A DNA stretch of 64,000 nucleotides from CAVOHU01 sp963817885 (GCA_963817885.1 CAWFQE010000008.1:124001-188000); one strand, 5' to 3'. Shown: positions 29,826-39,185, counted from the stretch's first letter. Notes: generated by a model not told the origin, from the sequence alone. Made by a program: numbers and translations.

Positions 29826-29905
29826 ATGTAGTCCTGACCTTCAAGAAGCCGCCCGCCGAGGTGCCGGGCATTCTTCCGTAGAAAGGAAACAAGAAGAGAC
29901 AGAAG

Positions 29906-29937
29906 ATTATACCGGATCAGATCCTCTGTTGAAAAGC
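29906..29937 (-). promoter_or_regulatory. Candidate dnaN promoter with palindromic spacer
   Basis: On the minus strand a perfect -10 TATAAT (29906-29911) lies ~80 bp before the dnaN start. A weak -35 (TTTCAA or TTTTCA) sits 17-18 bp upstream. The spacer contains an 11-bp palindrome GGATCAGATCC (29914-29924) that could be an operator. The surrounding 29890-29990 is the most AT-rich intergenic stretch nearby. The rest of the dnaA-dnaN gap holds no gene. Confidence 0.6.
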
Positions 29938-30117
29938 CTTCAATGTAGCCGCAAATAGTTGAAATAAAACCAGTTAGTTACGACAAGAACCTGTGCCTCG
30001 ACCTGCGGGAAAGCGCATCCGGCGAAGCCTGCCGGGCTGGCGTGACCCTGGGTGCACAGCCAATCCGTGGGCGAGCTGTGGAAGGAGGCGGCCGGCGGTC
30101 CGCGAGGCCATCCAGGG

Positions 30118-31482
30118 CTAGCGCAGCGCGTCGGTCAGGGTGTTCATAACCGTGTTGAAATCACGATCCTTCTGCCGGAGCGCCTCCACCTTGCGGATGG
30201 AATGAATGACCGTCGAGTGGTGCTTGCCGCCGAAGCTGCGGCCGATCTCCGGAAGGGACGCGTGCGTGAGCGCCTTGCACAAGTACATGGCGATCTGCCG
30301 GGGCATCGCGACCGACTTGGAGTTGTTGCGCGACCGGAGGTCCGCGGATCGAAGTTGGTAGTAGTCGGCCACCGACTTCTGGATCATCTCGATGGTCACG
30401 GCGCGTTCGTCGTGGCCGATGACGTTCTTGAGCACGTCCTGCGCCAGGCCGATGGTGACCTCGCGGCCCGTGAGCGAGGCGTACGCCAGCAGCCGGATGA
30501 GCGACCCCTCGAGCTCGCGGATGTTCGACTTGATCTTTTCTGCGATGTAGATGGCGACGTTGTCGGGCAGAGGCACAGTTTCGGCCTCAGCCTTCTTCTT
30601 CAGAATGGCAACTTTCGTCTCGAGATCGGGCGGCTGAATATCGGCAATCAGGCCCCACTCGAACCGCGATCGCAGCCGCTCCTCGAGCGAGGGAATCTCG
30701 TTGGGAGGGCAGTCGCTGCTGAGCACGATCTGCTTCTGCGAGTCGTAGAGCGCGTTGAACGTATGGAAGAACTCGGTCTGCGTCCCTTCCTTGCCGGCCA
30801 GGAACTGGATGTCGTCGACCAGCAGGACGTCGACCGACCGATAGCGTTCGCGGAAATCGATCACGCGATCGTTCTTCACCGCGTTGATCATCTCGTTCAT
30901 GAACCGCTCGGTCGAGATGTAGGTCAGCTTGAAGTGGGGGTTCTGCCGCAGGACGTAGTGCCCGATCGCGTGCATCAGGTGCGTCTTGCCTAGACCCACG
31001 CCGCCGTAGATGTAGAGCGGATTGTACGAACGCGAGGGCGATTCGGCCACCGCACGCGAGGCGGCCTCGGCAAACTGATTCGACGGCCCGACCACGAAGG
31101 TGTCGAAGGTATACCGCAGGTTCAGGCCGACGGCGCGCTGTTCCTCGACCGGCGCCTGGTGCTCGGCCCTGGCGGCGGCTTCGTCCTCGGCGCTGGTAAT
31201 CGGCGGGGCGGCTTCGATGGAGGTGCCGCCGTCGGGGCGAATCTCCGAGACGAACACCACGTTCAAGCCCTCGCGGTGGACTTCCGCCAGCGCTTCGCCG
31301 AGCACCCCGGAATAGTGCTTGGTCAGCCAGTCGCGAAACAGGGGATTCGGGACCTTCACGGTCAGTGAAGGCCCGTCGTCGCGGACAAATGTGGTCGGTT
31401 TGAACCAGGTGTAGAAGCTGTGGCGGTTGATCTTGGTCTCGACACGACCCAGGATCTCGTCCCAGACGTTCGGGCTGTTCAT
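30118..31482 (-). CDS. dnaA: Chromosomal replication initiator protein DnaA
   Basis: This 454-residue AAA+ initiator binds DnaA boxes and opens oriC. Domain I starts NVWDEILGRVETKINRHSFY. The linker is acidic (residues ~100-120). Domain III has Walker A GGVGLGKTHLMHAIG, Walker B VDVLLVDDIQFLAGKEGTQT and sensor motifs. Domain IV has the DNA-binding signature ASLPEIGRSFGGKHHSTVIH. I prefer the ATG at 31482 (MNSPNVW) to an upstream in-frame start at 31506 on homology. It is divergent from rpmH across the putative origin. Confidence 0.98.
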   Translation of the reverse strand: MNSPNVWDEILGRVETKINRHSFYTWFKPTTFVRDDGPSLTVKVPNPLFRDWLTKHYSGVLGEALAEVHREGLNVVFVSEIRPDGGTSIEAAPPITSAEDEAAARAEHQAPVEEQRAVGLNLRYTFDTFVVGPSNQFAEAASRAVAESPSRSYNPLYIYGGVGLGKTHLMHAIGHYVLRQNPHFKLTYISTERFMNEMINAVKNDRVIDFRERYRSVDVLLVDDIQFLAGKEGTQTEFFHTFNALYDSQKQIVLSSDCPPNEIPSLEERLRSRFEWGLIADIQPPDLETKVAILKKKAEAETVPLPDNVAIYIAEKIKSNIRELEGSLIRLLAYASLTGREVTIGLAQDVLKNVIGHDERAVTIEMIQKSVADYYQLRSADLRSRNNSKSVAMPRQIAMYLCKALTHASLPEIGRSFGGKHHSTVIHSIRKVEALRQKDRDFNTVMNTLTDALR

Positions 31483-31506
31483 GGCCGCCTCGGAAGATAC
31501 AAACAC

Positions 31507-31738
31507 CGACGGGTCAACATCTTACGAACTTTCGCCCCGGACCATCGGCCCGTTTGACGCGGCCCCTGCTGAAAACGGACTGAAAATCCGTTGAGATGCC
31601 GCGGCCGTCACCCTTTCGCCTGGAGGCGTTTTCCACAATGTTTTGCACAGCTGTGGAAAAGTATGGCACTTCGTATGCCACTAAAGTCTAGTTGGAGGCG
31701 GCCGAAGTGCGCCGGAGAAGGGCGAATGTACCACACAG
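31507..31738. other. Putative chromosomal replication origin (oriC)
   Basis: This is the intergenic region between divergent dnaA and rpmH, the commonest bacterial origin position. It contains a tight cluster of three DnaA boxes (31629-31660), a nearby inverted repeat (TGGCAcuucguaTGCCA near 31665) and two short AT-rich stretches (AAAACGGACTGAAAATCCGT at ~31572). Genes on both sides are transcribed away from it. There is no long AT-rich unwinding element. The dnaA-dnaN gap, which is more AT-rich, may contribute. Confidence 0.72.
31629..31660. promoter_or_regulatory. Three DnaA boxes
   Basis: TTTTCCACA at 31629-31637 and TTTTGCACA at 31641-31649 are direct; TTTTCCACA on the minus strand lies at 31652-31660. 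All match the TTWTNCACA consensus within 32 bp. They also lie ~150 bp upstream of dnaA, so they may serve in autoregulation. Confidence 0.8.
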
Positions 31739-31767
31739 TTGACGGTCGGTTCCAGCCCCGGTAGTAT
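31739..31767 (+). promoter_or_regulatory. Sigma70-type promoter for rpmH
   Basis: A -35 TTGACG (31739-31744), 17-bp spacer and -10 TAGTAT (31762-31767) lie about 70 bp before the rpmH start. This is the best-matching promoter in the window and would drive the rpmH-rnpA-yidD-yidC-jag-mnmE-mnmG-rsmG run. Confidence 0.75.
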
Positions 31768-31836
31768 TAGAAGTTCTACTTTCCACGAGACGAGGACGGC
31801 ACACGCCCTTCTCGTCCCTAGCGTTCAGGTGTGCGC

Positions 31837-31986
31837 ATGAAGCGGACGTTTCAGCCCAACAATCGGCATCGGCACAAAACCCACGGATTCCTGGTGAGGA
31901 TGAGCACCAAGAACGGACAGCACGTCCTCGCCCGCCGCCGGGCCAAGGGACGGAAGAAGCTGACGGTCAGCGATCAGGGTCGCTAG
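31837..31986 (+). CDS. rpmH: 50S ribosomal protein L34
   Basis: This 49-residue protein begins MKRTFQPNNRHRHKTHGFL and continues RMSTKNGQHVLARRRAKGRK, the complete L34 signature. It is a component of the large ribosomal subunit. The conserved rpmH-rnpA order beside dnaA and the origin is present. Too short for many gene-length cutoffs, but unambiguous. Confidence 0.98.
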   Translation: MKRTFQPNNRHRHKTHGFLVRMSTKNGQHVLARRRAKGRKKLTVSDQGR

Positions 31987-32012
31987 ACCGGAGCGCAGGT
32001 GAAGGAGCGGCT

Positions 32013-32393
32013 GTGACCGAGTCGCCTGGACCCGTTCGCATGGCGGGCGCCGGAGGTTCGGAAGCGTTCCCGCGTCGTGAACACTTGCGGCGCCGCCGGG
32101 ATTTTCAGCAGGCATACCAGCAGGGGCGCCGGCTGTCGGGCCGCTTCATGACGGTCTTCCTGCTGGCGAATCGCCTGCCCGAAAACCGCCTGGGCATTGC
32201 GGCGACGCGCAAGATCGGCGATGCCGTCCGGAGAAATCGGGCAAAGCGCCTGGTCCGTGAGCTCTACCGGCACAACAAGGTGGGCGTGGGGTTCGACATC
32301 GTCGTGATTCCCAGGCGCGAGATCTTCGATGCCAACTACGGCAGCCTTGAAGCGGACTACCGAGCATTGCTGCGACGCGCAATCCGCCGTTGA
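32013..32393 (+). CDS. rnpA: Ribonuclease P protein component
   Basis: This 126-residue basic protein partners the RNase P RNA in tRNA 5' maturation. The family core is clear: FPRREHLRRRRDFQQAYQQG, FMTVFLLANRLPENRLGIAA, TRKIGDAVRRNRAKRLVREL (the RNR motif). The GTG start at 32013 has GAAGGAG about 8 bases upstream; an ATG nine codons in is possible. It lies 26 bp after rpmH and overlaps the yidD reading frame. Confidence 0.96.
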   Translation: MTESPGPVRMAGAGGSEAFPRREHLRRRRDFQQAYQQGRRLSGRFMTVFLLANRLPENRLGIAATRKIGDAVRRNRAKRLVRELYRHNKVGVGFDIVVIPRREIFDANYGSLEADYRALLRRAIRR

Positions 32394-32646
32394 GACAAAG
32401 CCAGGCCTGCTGGCCGGATTCCTGCTGCGCCTGCTCCGCGTGTACAAGCTGCTGGTGTCTCCGCTGTTTGCCGGGTCCTGCCGCTACCTCCCCAGTTGCT
32501 CGGACTACACCGCCGAGGCCGTGAGACGCCACGGGGCCGTTGCCGGTCTGTTTCTCGGCGTCAAACGCCTGGGCCGGTGTCACCCGCTCGGTGGCTCCGG
32601 CTTCGATCCTGTCCCTGTTGAACGGCCTCGATTCCTGAAGTTCTGA
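32329..32646 (+). CDS. yidD: Membrane protein insertion efficiency factor YidD
   Basis: The core domain LLVSPLFAGSCRYLPSCSDY, followed by TAEAVRRHGAVAGL and GRCHPLGGSGFDPVP, is the DUF37/YidD signature with its conserved Cys residues. The protein is small, amphipathic and membrane-associated, and assists YidC/Sec insertion. The only ATG in frame (32329) gives 105 residues and overlaps rnpA by 65 bp. A start nearer 32395-32440, at a non-ATG codon, would give the usual ~75 residues. It lies between rnpA and yidC as is standard. Confidence 0.88.
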   Translation: MPTTAALKRTTEHCCDAQSAVETKPGLLAGFLLRLLRVYKLLVSPLFAGSCRYLPSCSDYTAEAVRRHGAVAGLFLGVKRLGRCHPLGGSGFDPVPVERPRFLKF

Positions 32647-32650
32647 TCCG

Positions 32651-34394
32651 ATGGAAAAGCGTGTCCTGATCGCGGTGGTGCTGTCCTTCCTCGTGCTCTT
32701 TCTCTACCAGTCTTTCCTGAGCCCGGTGCCTCAGAAGAAAGCGCCGCCGGTGCAGGCGCCCTCCGGGGCCGCCCAGCAGGGCGGCGCGGGTGGCACCCAG
32801 GCAGGCCCTGCGCCGGAGGCCAGGCAGGACACGGTCAAGGCGACCTCCGCCCCGGCTGCCGCACGTCCCGCGCCGGCGGAAGGCTTCAGCGAGTCTGCCG
32901 AACGTGACGTGGTGGTCGACACCAAGGTCGTGCGAGCGGTCTTCTCGAATCGCGGGGCGCACATCAAGAGCTGGGAACTCAAGAAGTACCTCGACGATCA
33001 GAAACATCCGGTGGAGCTCATCCCGCGCCGGATCGCGCCCGGGGCGCCCCATCCGCTGATGCTCCGGCTCGAAGACCCGGCACGGACATCCGAGTTGAAC
33101 GCGGCGCTCTTCAGGTTGAGCGGGGAAGGCCGGCAGGAGATCGACGGCACCAGCTCGCCGGTGCGCCTGGTGTACCGAGTACCGCGATTCGGCGGGGCTC
33201 TCGGCGCGCAAGACGATCGAACTCTCGCCCGACTCGTACGTCATCAAGTTCTCGGCGGAGGTCACCCTCAACGGCCAGCCGGCCAACATCTCCGTGATGT
33301 GGGGCCGCGGCCTGGGCGACGTCGAGACCAGCGTGGCGAACAAGTACCTCCAGAAGCCCCAGGGCATTCTGGAGCTGGACGGCAAGGTGGAGCGCCTGGA
33401 TCCGTCATCGATCGTGAAGCAGCCGGTGCGGGAAGGCTCCGTGCGATTCGCGGGCATTGATGATCACTACTTCCTCGCCGCGGCGCTGCTCGATTCGAAG
33501 GTCGCGCGCGTGGAGTACGAGGCCGAAACGGTGCCGGATCCTGCCGTCAAGGAGGGCCACCAGTTCGCCTCGTTCATCCTGAACCCGGCCGGCACCGGGG
33601 TAGACACCAGGTTCTTCTTCGGACCGAAGAACTTCGACCTGCTTCGCAGCGTGGACCAGGAGCTGGTGCGCGTCATCAACTTCGGGGTGTTCGCGTTTCT
33701 GGCGGTGCCGCTGCTCCGCGCGCTCAACGGCGTCAACGGGTACCTGGGCAACTACGGATGGTCGATCATCGCGCTGACGTTCTTCATCAACCTGCTGATC
33801 TTCCCGCTGCGCCATAAGAGCGTCGTCTCGATGCGCAAGCTCCAGGAGCTGCAGCCCGAGATCAAGGCCATCCAGGACCGGTACGGCAAGCTGAAGGCGA
33901 CCGATCCCGCCAAGCAGAAGATGAACCAGGAGATGATGGGGCTCTACAAGGAGCGCGGCGTGAACCCGGCCAGCGGGTGCGTGCCGACGCTGCTCACCAT
34001 TCCGGTGCTCTTCGCGTTCTACTCGCTGCTCTCGCAGGCGATCGAGCTTCGCGGCGCGCCCTTCGCGTTCTGGATCAAGGATCTCTCGGTGCACGACCCG
34101 CTCTACGTGACGCCCGTGCTGATGGGCATCACGATGTTCGTGCAGCAGAAGATGACTCCGTCGACGATGGATCCGGCGCAGCAGAAGATGATGATGCTGA
34201 TGCCGGCGGTGTTCCTGTTCATGTTCCTCTGGGCGCCGAGCGGCCTGGTCATCTATTGGTTCGTGAGCAACGTGCTGGCCATCGCCCAGCAGTACTTCAC
34301 CAATCGCATCATCGGTCCGCCCAAGCTGGTGCCCCGGCCCATGGCCGGGCGCGTCAAGTCGGCGGGTTCAGGCAAGAGCGGCGGGGCAGCGTAG
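32651..34394 (+). CDS. yidC: Membrane protein insertase YidC (one frame break)
   Basis: Two adjacent frames encode one protein. The first (32651 to ~33175) has the N-terminal TM helix VLIAVVLSFLVLFLYQSFLS, an Ala/Pro/Gln linker and the start of the periplasmic domain. The second (from ~33176) has the rest, including SYVIKFSAEV, the insertase core NYGWSIIALTFFINLLIFPL and MRKLQELQPEIKAIQDRYG. It ends with GLVIYWFVSNVLAIAQQYF. Deleting one C of the CC at 33175-33176 gives a continuous 580-residue Gram-negative-type YidC (VYEYRDSAGL). Because yidC is essential, a sequencing insertion is more likely than inactivation. Confidence 0.93.
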
Positions 34395-34450
34395 ACAACC
34401 CGGATCGGCACGCCGGCGCGTGCGCGACCAAGAAGGATAACGGCTCGACT

Positions 34451-34906
34451 ATGTCGCAGGAACTCAAGACCCAAATCGTGGATTTCGTGTCCGCTGTCAC
34501 GCAGGCGATGGGGCTCGAGCTGACGGCGACCTTCGAGGACACGCCCGACGGCCCGCGCGTGAACCTCGAGGGCGAGGGCAGCGACCTGCTGATTCGCCGG
34601 CGCGGCGAGGCGCTGGGCGCGCTGCAGCAGATCGTCACCTCGGTCTTCCGCGACGATCTCGCCGAAGGTCAGCGCGTGGCCGTGGACTGCCTCGGATACC
34701 GGCGGGACAAGGACCTCGAGCTGCGCAAGATGGCGCTGTTCCTCGCCGAGAAGGCGAAGACGAGCGGCACGCCTCAGGAAATGGGGCCGCTGAATCCGTA
34801 CGAGCGCCGCCTCGTGCACATGGCGGTTGCCGAGCGGAACGACGCGGACTCGGAAAGCATCGGCGACGCGTTCATGAAGACGGTGATCATCAGCGCGCGC
34901 AAGTAA
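34451..34906 (+). CDS. jag: Jag/KhpB family RNA-binding protein (KH + R3H)
   Basis: This 151-residue protein has a KH-like domain (residues ~1-80, DLLIRRRGEALGALQQIVTS) and an R3H domain (NPYERRLVHMAVAERNDADS with the RxxxH signature RRLVH). The N-terminal Jag_N domain of Firmicutes homologues is absent. Jag binds RNA and is typically encoded downstream of yidC, as here (56 bp). The ATG at 34451 follows AAGGATAACGG. Confidence 0.92.
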   Translation: MSQELKTQIVDFVSAVTQAMGLELTATFEDTPDGPRVNLEGEGSDLLIRRRGEALGALQQIVTSVFRDDLAEGQRVAVDCLGYRRDKDLELRKMALFLAEKAKTSGTPQEMGPLNPYERRLVHMAVAERNDADSESIGDAFMKTVIISARK

Positions 34907-34938
34907 CGGGCCCGTCGCGCCACGAGGCGCCCTGATCA

Positions 34939-36303
34939 GTGTTCTCTCCGAACGACACCATTGTCGCCATCGCGACGCCCTTCGGACGCGGAGGCCTCGG
35001 CGTGGTGCGCATCAGCGGCCACGCAGCCACCTCCGTCTTCAGAGGCATTGTCGATCGGCCCGAGTCGCTGCCGCCGCGGCAGGCTTCGCTCGTTCGCGTG
35101 CGTGATGCCGGCGGGCGCGCGGTCGATTCGGTCATCGCCACGTTCTTCAAGGGGCCCCAGTCCTACACCGGCGAAGACGTCGTCGAGGTGAGCGCGCACG
35201 GAAGCCCCGTTGTCCTGAAAGCGATCCTGCGCGCCGCCATTCGTGCGGGCGCGCGGCTGGCCAGGCCCGGCGAGTTCACGCTTCGCGCATTCCTCAACGG
35301 GAAGCTGGACCTGGTGCAGGCCGAAGCGATCGCCGATCTCGTCGATGCGACGACCGGCGCGCAGGCGCGGGCGGCGTTCGATCAACTCAACGGCACCTTG
35401 ACGACGGCGATCGGCAAGCTGGAGGAGATGCTGTTCGAGCTGATCGCGCGGCTCGAGGCGTCGCTGGACTTTCCCGAGGAAGGTTTTCACTTCGTGTCGG
35501 TCGACGAGGTGGTGCGGGAGGTTGAGGAGGTCGGGTCGGGCGTCGATCGACTGCTGGCCGATTCCGGGCGGGGGAGACTCATCCGCGAAGGCATCCAGGT
35601 TGGGATCGTGGGCAGGCCAAATGTCGGTAAGTCATGCCTGTTCAACTATTTAGTAGGATCTGACCGCGCGATCGTCACCAGCGTGCCTGGCACGACACGC
35701 GACCCGATTACCGAATCGATCGACTTTGAAGGCGTGAGGCTGGGACTGGTCGATACGGCCGGGATCCGCGCGACCGACGACGTGGTCGAACGGGAGGGCG
35801 TGAGCCGGTCGAGGCGAGTCCTGAATGCTGCAGCTGTATCACTTGTGATACTTGACCGGTCAGAAGGGCTGCAGGACGCCGATCGCGAGCTGCTCTCCGG
35901 CGCCGCCCCGTCCCGGCTTCTCATCGTCAACAAGTGCGATCTCCCTGCAGCGTGGGACCCCGCTGTGCTCGAGACCGCCGGGCCGTACGTCTGCGTCTCG
36001 TTGAAGACCGGAGCGGGCCTGCCCGAGCTGCGGCGCGCGCTGCTCGATGCGATCGGCCTGACGGGCGACTCGCGGGAATCCCCCATGGTCACCAACCTGC
36101 GGCACGAGGAGCTCCTGCGCCAGGCGCGCGACGCGGTGACGCGTGCGCTGGACCGATTGCGCGAGGCCGGCGCCAAGTGGTCTGAGGAGTTCCTGCTGGC
36201 CGATCTGCAGGTGGCCAAGGGGGCGCTCGAAGAGGTGACCGGGAAACGTGCGACCGACGATCTGCTCGAGCACATCTTCGAACGTTACTGCGTGGGGAAA
36301 TAG
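34939..36303 (+). CDS. mnmE: tRNA modification GTPase MnmE (TrmE)
   Basis: This 454-residue enzyme modifies wobble uridine (cmnm5U) of tRNAs with MnmG. The N-terminal formyl-tetrahydrofolate-binding domain begins NDTIVAIATPFGRGGLGVVR. The GTPase has G1 GRPNVGKSCLFNYL, G2/G3 VPGTTRDPITES and LGLVDTAGIR, and G4 NKCDLP. The C-terminus ends in the catalytic CxGK motif (FERYCVGK). Start is GTG at 34939, 32 bp after jag. mnmG follows 24 bp later. Confidence 0.97.
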   Translation: MFSPNDTIVAIATPFGRGGLGVVRISGHAATSVFRGIVDRPESLPPRQASLVRVRDAGGRAVDSVIATFFKGPQSYTGEDVVEVSAHGSPVVLKAILRAAIRAGARLARPGEFTLRAFLNGKLDLVQAEAIADLVDATTGAQARAAFDQLNGTLTTAIGKLEEMLFELIARLEASLDFPEEGFHFVSVDEVVREVEEVGSGVDRLLADSGRGRLIREGIQVGIVGRPNVGKSCLFNYLVGSDRAIVTSVPGTTRDPITESIDFEGVRLGLVDTAGIRATDDVVEREGVSRSRRVLNAAAVSLVILDRSEGLQDADRELLSGAAPSRLLIVNKCDLPAAWDPAVLETAGPYVCVSLKTGAGLPELRRALLDAIGLTGDSRESPMVTNLRHEELLRQARDAVTRALDRLREAGAKWSEEFLLADLQVAKGALEEVTGKRATDDLLEHIFERYCVGK

Positions 36304-36327
36304 CACGGCTTCGTCTGCCTGACATCC

Positions 36328-38236
36328 ATGCCGACATTCGATGTTCTCGTCGTCGGGGCCGGGCATGCCGGCGTGGAGGCTGCGTGGGCAGCCTCGCGCA
36401 TGGGGTGCCAGGTTGGCGTCTGCACGCTGACGCGCGAGATGATCGCGCACATGCCGTGCAACCCGGCGGTTGGAGGCACGGCCAAGGGCCACCTGGTCCG
36501 CGAGATCGACGCGCTGGGCGGGCTGATGGGCCGCGCGATCGACGCGACGGCGATTCAGTTCAAGCTCCTCAATCGCAGCCGCGGTCCTGCCGTCTGGTCG
36601 CCGCGCGCGCAGGCGGACAAGCGCCGTTACAGCGCGTGGGTCCGGAGGGCCCTCGACGAATTGCCCGGCCTGGTGTGGATCGAGGGCAAGGTCGGGAGCC
36701 TGGATGTTGAAGCGGGCCGGGTCGTCGGCGTGACCACTGAGGACGGGCGACGCATAGGCGCGCGCGCAGTGATTGTCACGACCGGCACCTTTCTCAACGG
36801 GCTCATCCATGTCGGGCCCGAGACGTGGCCGGCGGGCCGGGTGGGGGAGACCGCGTCGAAGAATCTCGGCGCGTCGATCGCGAGCCTTGGCTTCCGCATG
36901 GGGCGGCTGAAGACCGGCACCCCTCCGAGGCTCGATCGCCGGACCATCGACTTCGCGCGCGCCATCACTGGCGGCGCGTTCAGGCCCCAGCCTGGCGATG
37001 ACGAGCCGGTTGGATTCTCGTTCATGTCGGACCTGCTCGCGCGGGAGCAGATCGACTGCCATCTCGTCCACACCAACGATCGCGTGCACGGCCTGGTCCG
37101 GCGGCACATCGACAAGTCGCCTCTCTACAACGGCCAAATCAAGGGAATCGGACCGCGTTACTGTCCGTCGCTCGAAGACAAAGTGATGCGGTTTCCCGAT
37201 CGCGAGCGCCATCAGATCTTCGTGGAGCCGGAGGGCCTGGATGTCGACGAGATCTACCTCAACGGCTTCTCGATGAGCCTGCCGCGAGACGTGCAGGCCG
37301 ACCTGGTCCATGCGCTGCCGGGGCTCGAGGATGCCGTGGTCGCTGCGACCCGGCTACGCGGTCGAGTACGACTTCGTCCAGCCCACCGAACTCTGGTCGA
37401 CGCTCGAGACCAAGCGCGTCGGCGGGCTCTATCTGGCCGGGCAGATCAACGGGACCTCCGGCTACGAGGAAGCCGCCTCGCAGGGCCTGATGGCCGGGAT
37501 CAACGCCGCGCGGAGCGCAAAGGGGGAGGCGCCGCTCGTTCTTGGCCGAGACGAGGCGTATATCGGCATTCTCGTGGACGACCTGATCACGAAGGGCTGC
37601 CTGGAGCCTTACCGGATGTTCACCTCACGTGCCGAGCACCGCCTTCTGCTCCGCATCGACAACGCCGATCTCCGGCTGACGCCGCACGGGCGCACCTGCG
37701 GCCTGGTCGATGACACACGGTGGGACCGGTTCGAGAAACGGCGGGCGAGACTCGAGTCGAACTTGAAGACCCTGGCGAGCTCGACGGTCAGGGACCCCTC
37801 AGGCGATCGCGTGTCGGCCGCTCACAGCCTCAAGCGCCCCGAGACACGGCTGGAGTCCTTGTGGCGAATTGACGGGCTCGAGCTGGCGGTCAGTCCCGGG
37901 AATGAGCAGCTCGACCTGTCTTCGGCCGAGACAATCGTGAAATATGAGGGATACTTGAAGCGCCAGGCTCTGGAAGTCGAGCGATCTCGACGTAACGAGC
38001 GGCGTGCGATTCCGCGTGCGGTGCAATACAGCGGGATTTCCGGCCTCTCGCGTGAGATGATTGAGCGGCTTACGGACGTGCGGCCCGAAACATTGGGCCA
38101 GGCAGGACGTATTCCTGGAGTGACGCCTGCTGCGGTGGCGGTGGTGGCTGCGTATCTGGGGCGCTACCAGCATGACCTCTCGCGAGTTCAGCGATCGCCT
38201 CTTGAAGAGGGCCCGCCGGGCCGGCTTGACCGTTGA
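36328..38236 (+). CDS. mnmG: tRNA uridine-5-carboxymethylaminomethyl modification enzyme MnmG (one frame break)
   Basis: This FAD-dependent partner of MnmE has the dinucleotide-binding motif VLVVGAGHAGVEAAWAASRM and NPAVGGTAKGHLVREIDALG. Further landmarks are GTFLNGLIHVG, LKTGTPPRLDRRTIDF, then in the next frame RPGYAVEYDFVQPTELWSTL and LAGQINGTSGYEEAASQGL. The C-terminal helical domain is intact. The frame changes at about 37341 (GTCGCTG where GTGCTG or GTCCTG is expected); removing one base gives a 635-residue protein of normal length. Its 3' end overlaps rsmG by 65 bp. A sequencing insertion is likely. Confidence 0.94.
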
Positions 38237-38825
38237 GCCGAAGCTGGCCGAGGGGCTCGCTGCCTATTACCGCCTGCTCGAACTCTGGAACCAGAAAGTC
38301 AATCTCACCGCCTTCTCGCTGAGCGACGCCCCGGACGAGGCGATCGATCGACTGCTCATCGAGCCGCTGATAGCCGCGCGGCATCTCCACGCCTCGCCAC
38401 ACCTGCACGTGATGGACATCGGGTCTGGCGGGGGCTCGCCGGCGATCCCGCTGCTGATGGCTCTGCCTGAGATGAAGCTGCTGATGGTCGAGTCGAAGAC
38501 GCGGAAATCCGCGTTTCTCCGCGACGTCGTCCGGCAGCTCGGATTGAACGGGGCGACGGTTGAGACCGCACGCGCCGAAGACCTGCTGGCGCGGCCGGAG
38601 CTGCACGAATCCATGGACGCCGTGTCGGTCCGGGCGGTGCGGATCGAGGCGAAGCTGCTCATGCGCCTGCAGGCATTCCTGCACACGGGTGGCCGCGTGC
38701 TGCTGTTTCGGGGTCCGGGCAGCGAAGCGCCGCCGTCGATCTCGCCGCCGCTCGTCTACGAGGCGACGTTCACGCTTATCGAGTCGTTGCGCAGCCGGCT
38801 GGTTGTGCTCCGCAAGATGCTTTAG
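38172..38825 (+). CDS. rsmG: 16S rRNA (guanine(527)-N(7))-methyltransferase
   Basis: This 217-residue SAM-dependent methyltransferase modifies G527 of 16S rRNA. It has the GidB hallmarks YYRLLELWNQKVNLTAFSL, the SAM-binding glycine loop MDIGSGGGSPAIPLLM and VESKTRKSAFLRDVVRQLGL. The start overlaps the end of mnmG. Resistance to streptomycin commonly follows loss of this gene in other bacteria. The standard mnmG-rsmG-parA-parB order is kept. Confidence 0.96.
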   Translation: MTSREFSDRLLKRARRAGLTVEPKLAEGLAAYYRLLELWNQKVNLTAFSLSDAPDEAIDRLLIEPLIAARHLHASPHLHVMDIGSGGGSPAIPLLMALPEMKLLMVESKTRKSAFLRDVVRQLGLNGATVETARAEDLLARPELHESMDAVSVRAVRIEAKLLMRLQAFLHTGGRVLLFRGPGSEAPPSISPPLVYEATFTLIESLRSRLVVLRKML

Positions 38826-38878
38826 CGCGGCGGGCGGCTGGCGCCGCCTTCGAGCTCGTCGGGCGCTTCGCGCCCAAC

Positions 38879-38953
38879 GGCTCGAGGCTTAAGGCTTAAG
38901 GCTCAAGGCTTAAGGATCAAGGCTTACGGCTCGCGGCTTAAGGCTTGCGGCAA
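38879..38953. repeat. Heptad-repeat element E1 (AGGCTTA units)
   Basis: About ten tandem units AGGCTTA/AGGCTCA/AGGATCA/CGGCTTA in one orientation, starting ~55 bp after rsmG. No inverted TTRRGGC partner is nearby; instead a different heptad type follows at 39186. Together with the two parS sites these fill the 598-bp gap before parA, in which I see no gene. Confidence 0.85.
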
Positions 38954-39005
38954 GCGCCGCGAAACGCTCCTCACGAACTCCAAGAATTCGCTGTTCCCTT
39001 CCTGC

Positions 39006-39021
39006 TGTTCCACGTGGAACA
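39006..39021. promoter_or_regulatory. parS site 1
   Basis: Perfect 16-bp palindrome TGTTCCACGTGGAACA, a known variant of the parS consensus (TGTTTCACGTGAAACA) bound by ParB. It lies upstream of parAB and ~7.4 kb from the putative origin. Confidence 0.96.
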
Positions 39022-39075
39022 TTCGTCCGCCACTCCGGTCAAGCGCAAGGACGCCGCAGAAGTTCCTGCCGCGAG

Positions 39076-39091
39076 TGTTCCACGTGGAACA
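39076..39091. promoter_or_regulatory. parS site 2
   Basis: A second identical 16-bp palindrome TGTTCCACGTGGAACA, exactly 70 bp from the first. Both would load ParB clamps for origin-proximal segregation. Confidence 0.96.
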
Positions 39092-39185
39092 AATCGCCCG
39101 CCGCAGGTGCCTTCAGCTCCTGGCCAAGCCCCTCGAACTCGACCCTGGCGCCGAGAACTTGCGCCTGTGCCGCGTCCAAGTCTGA

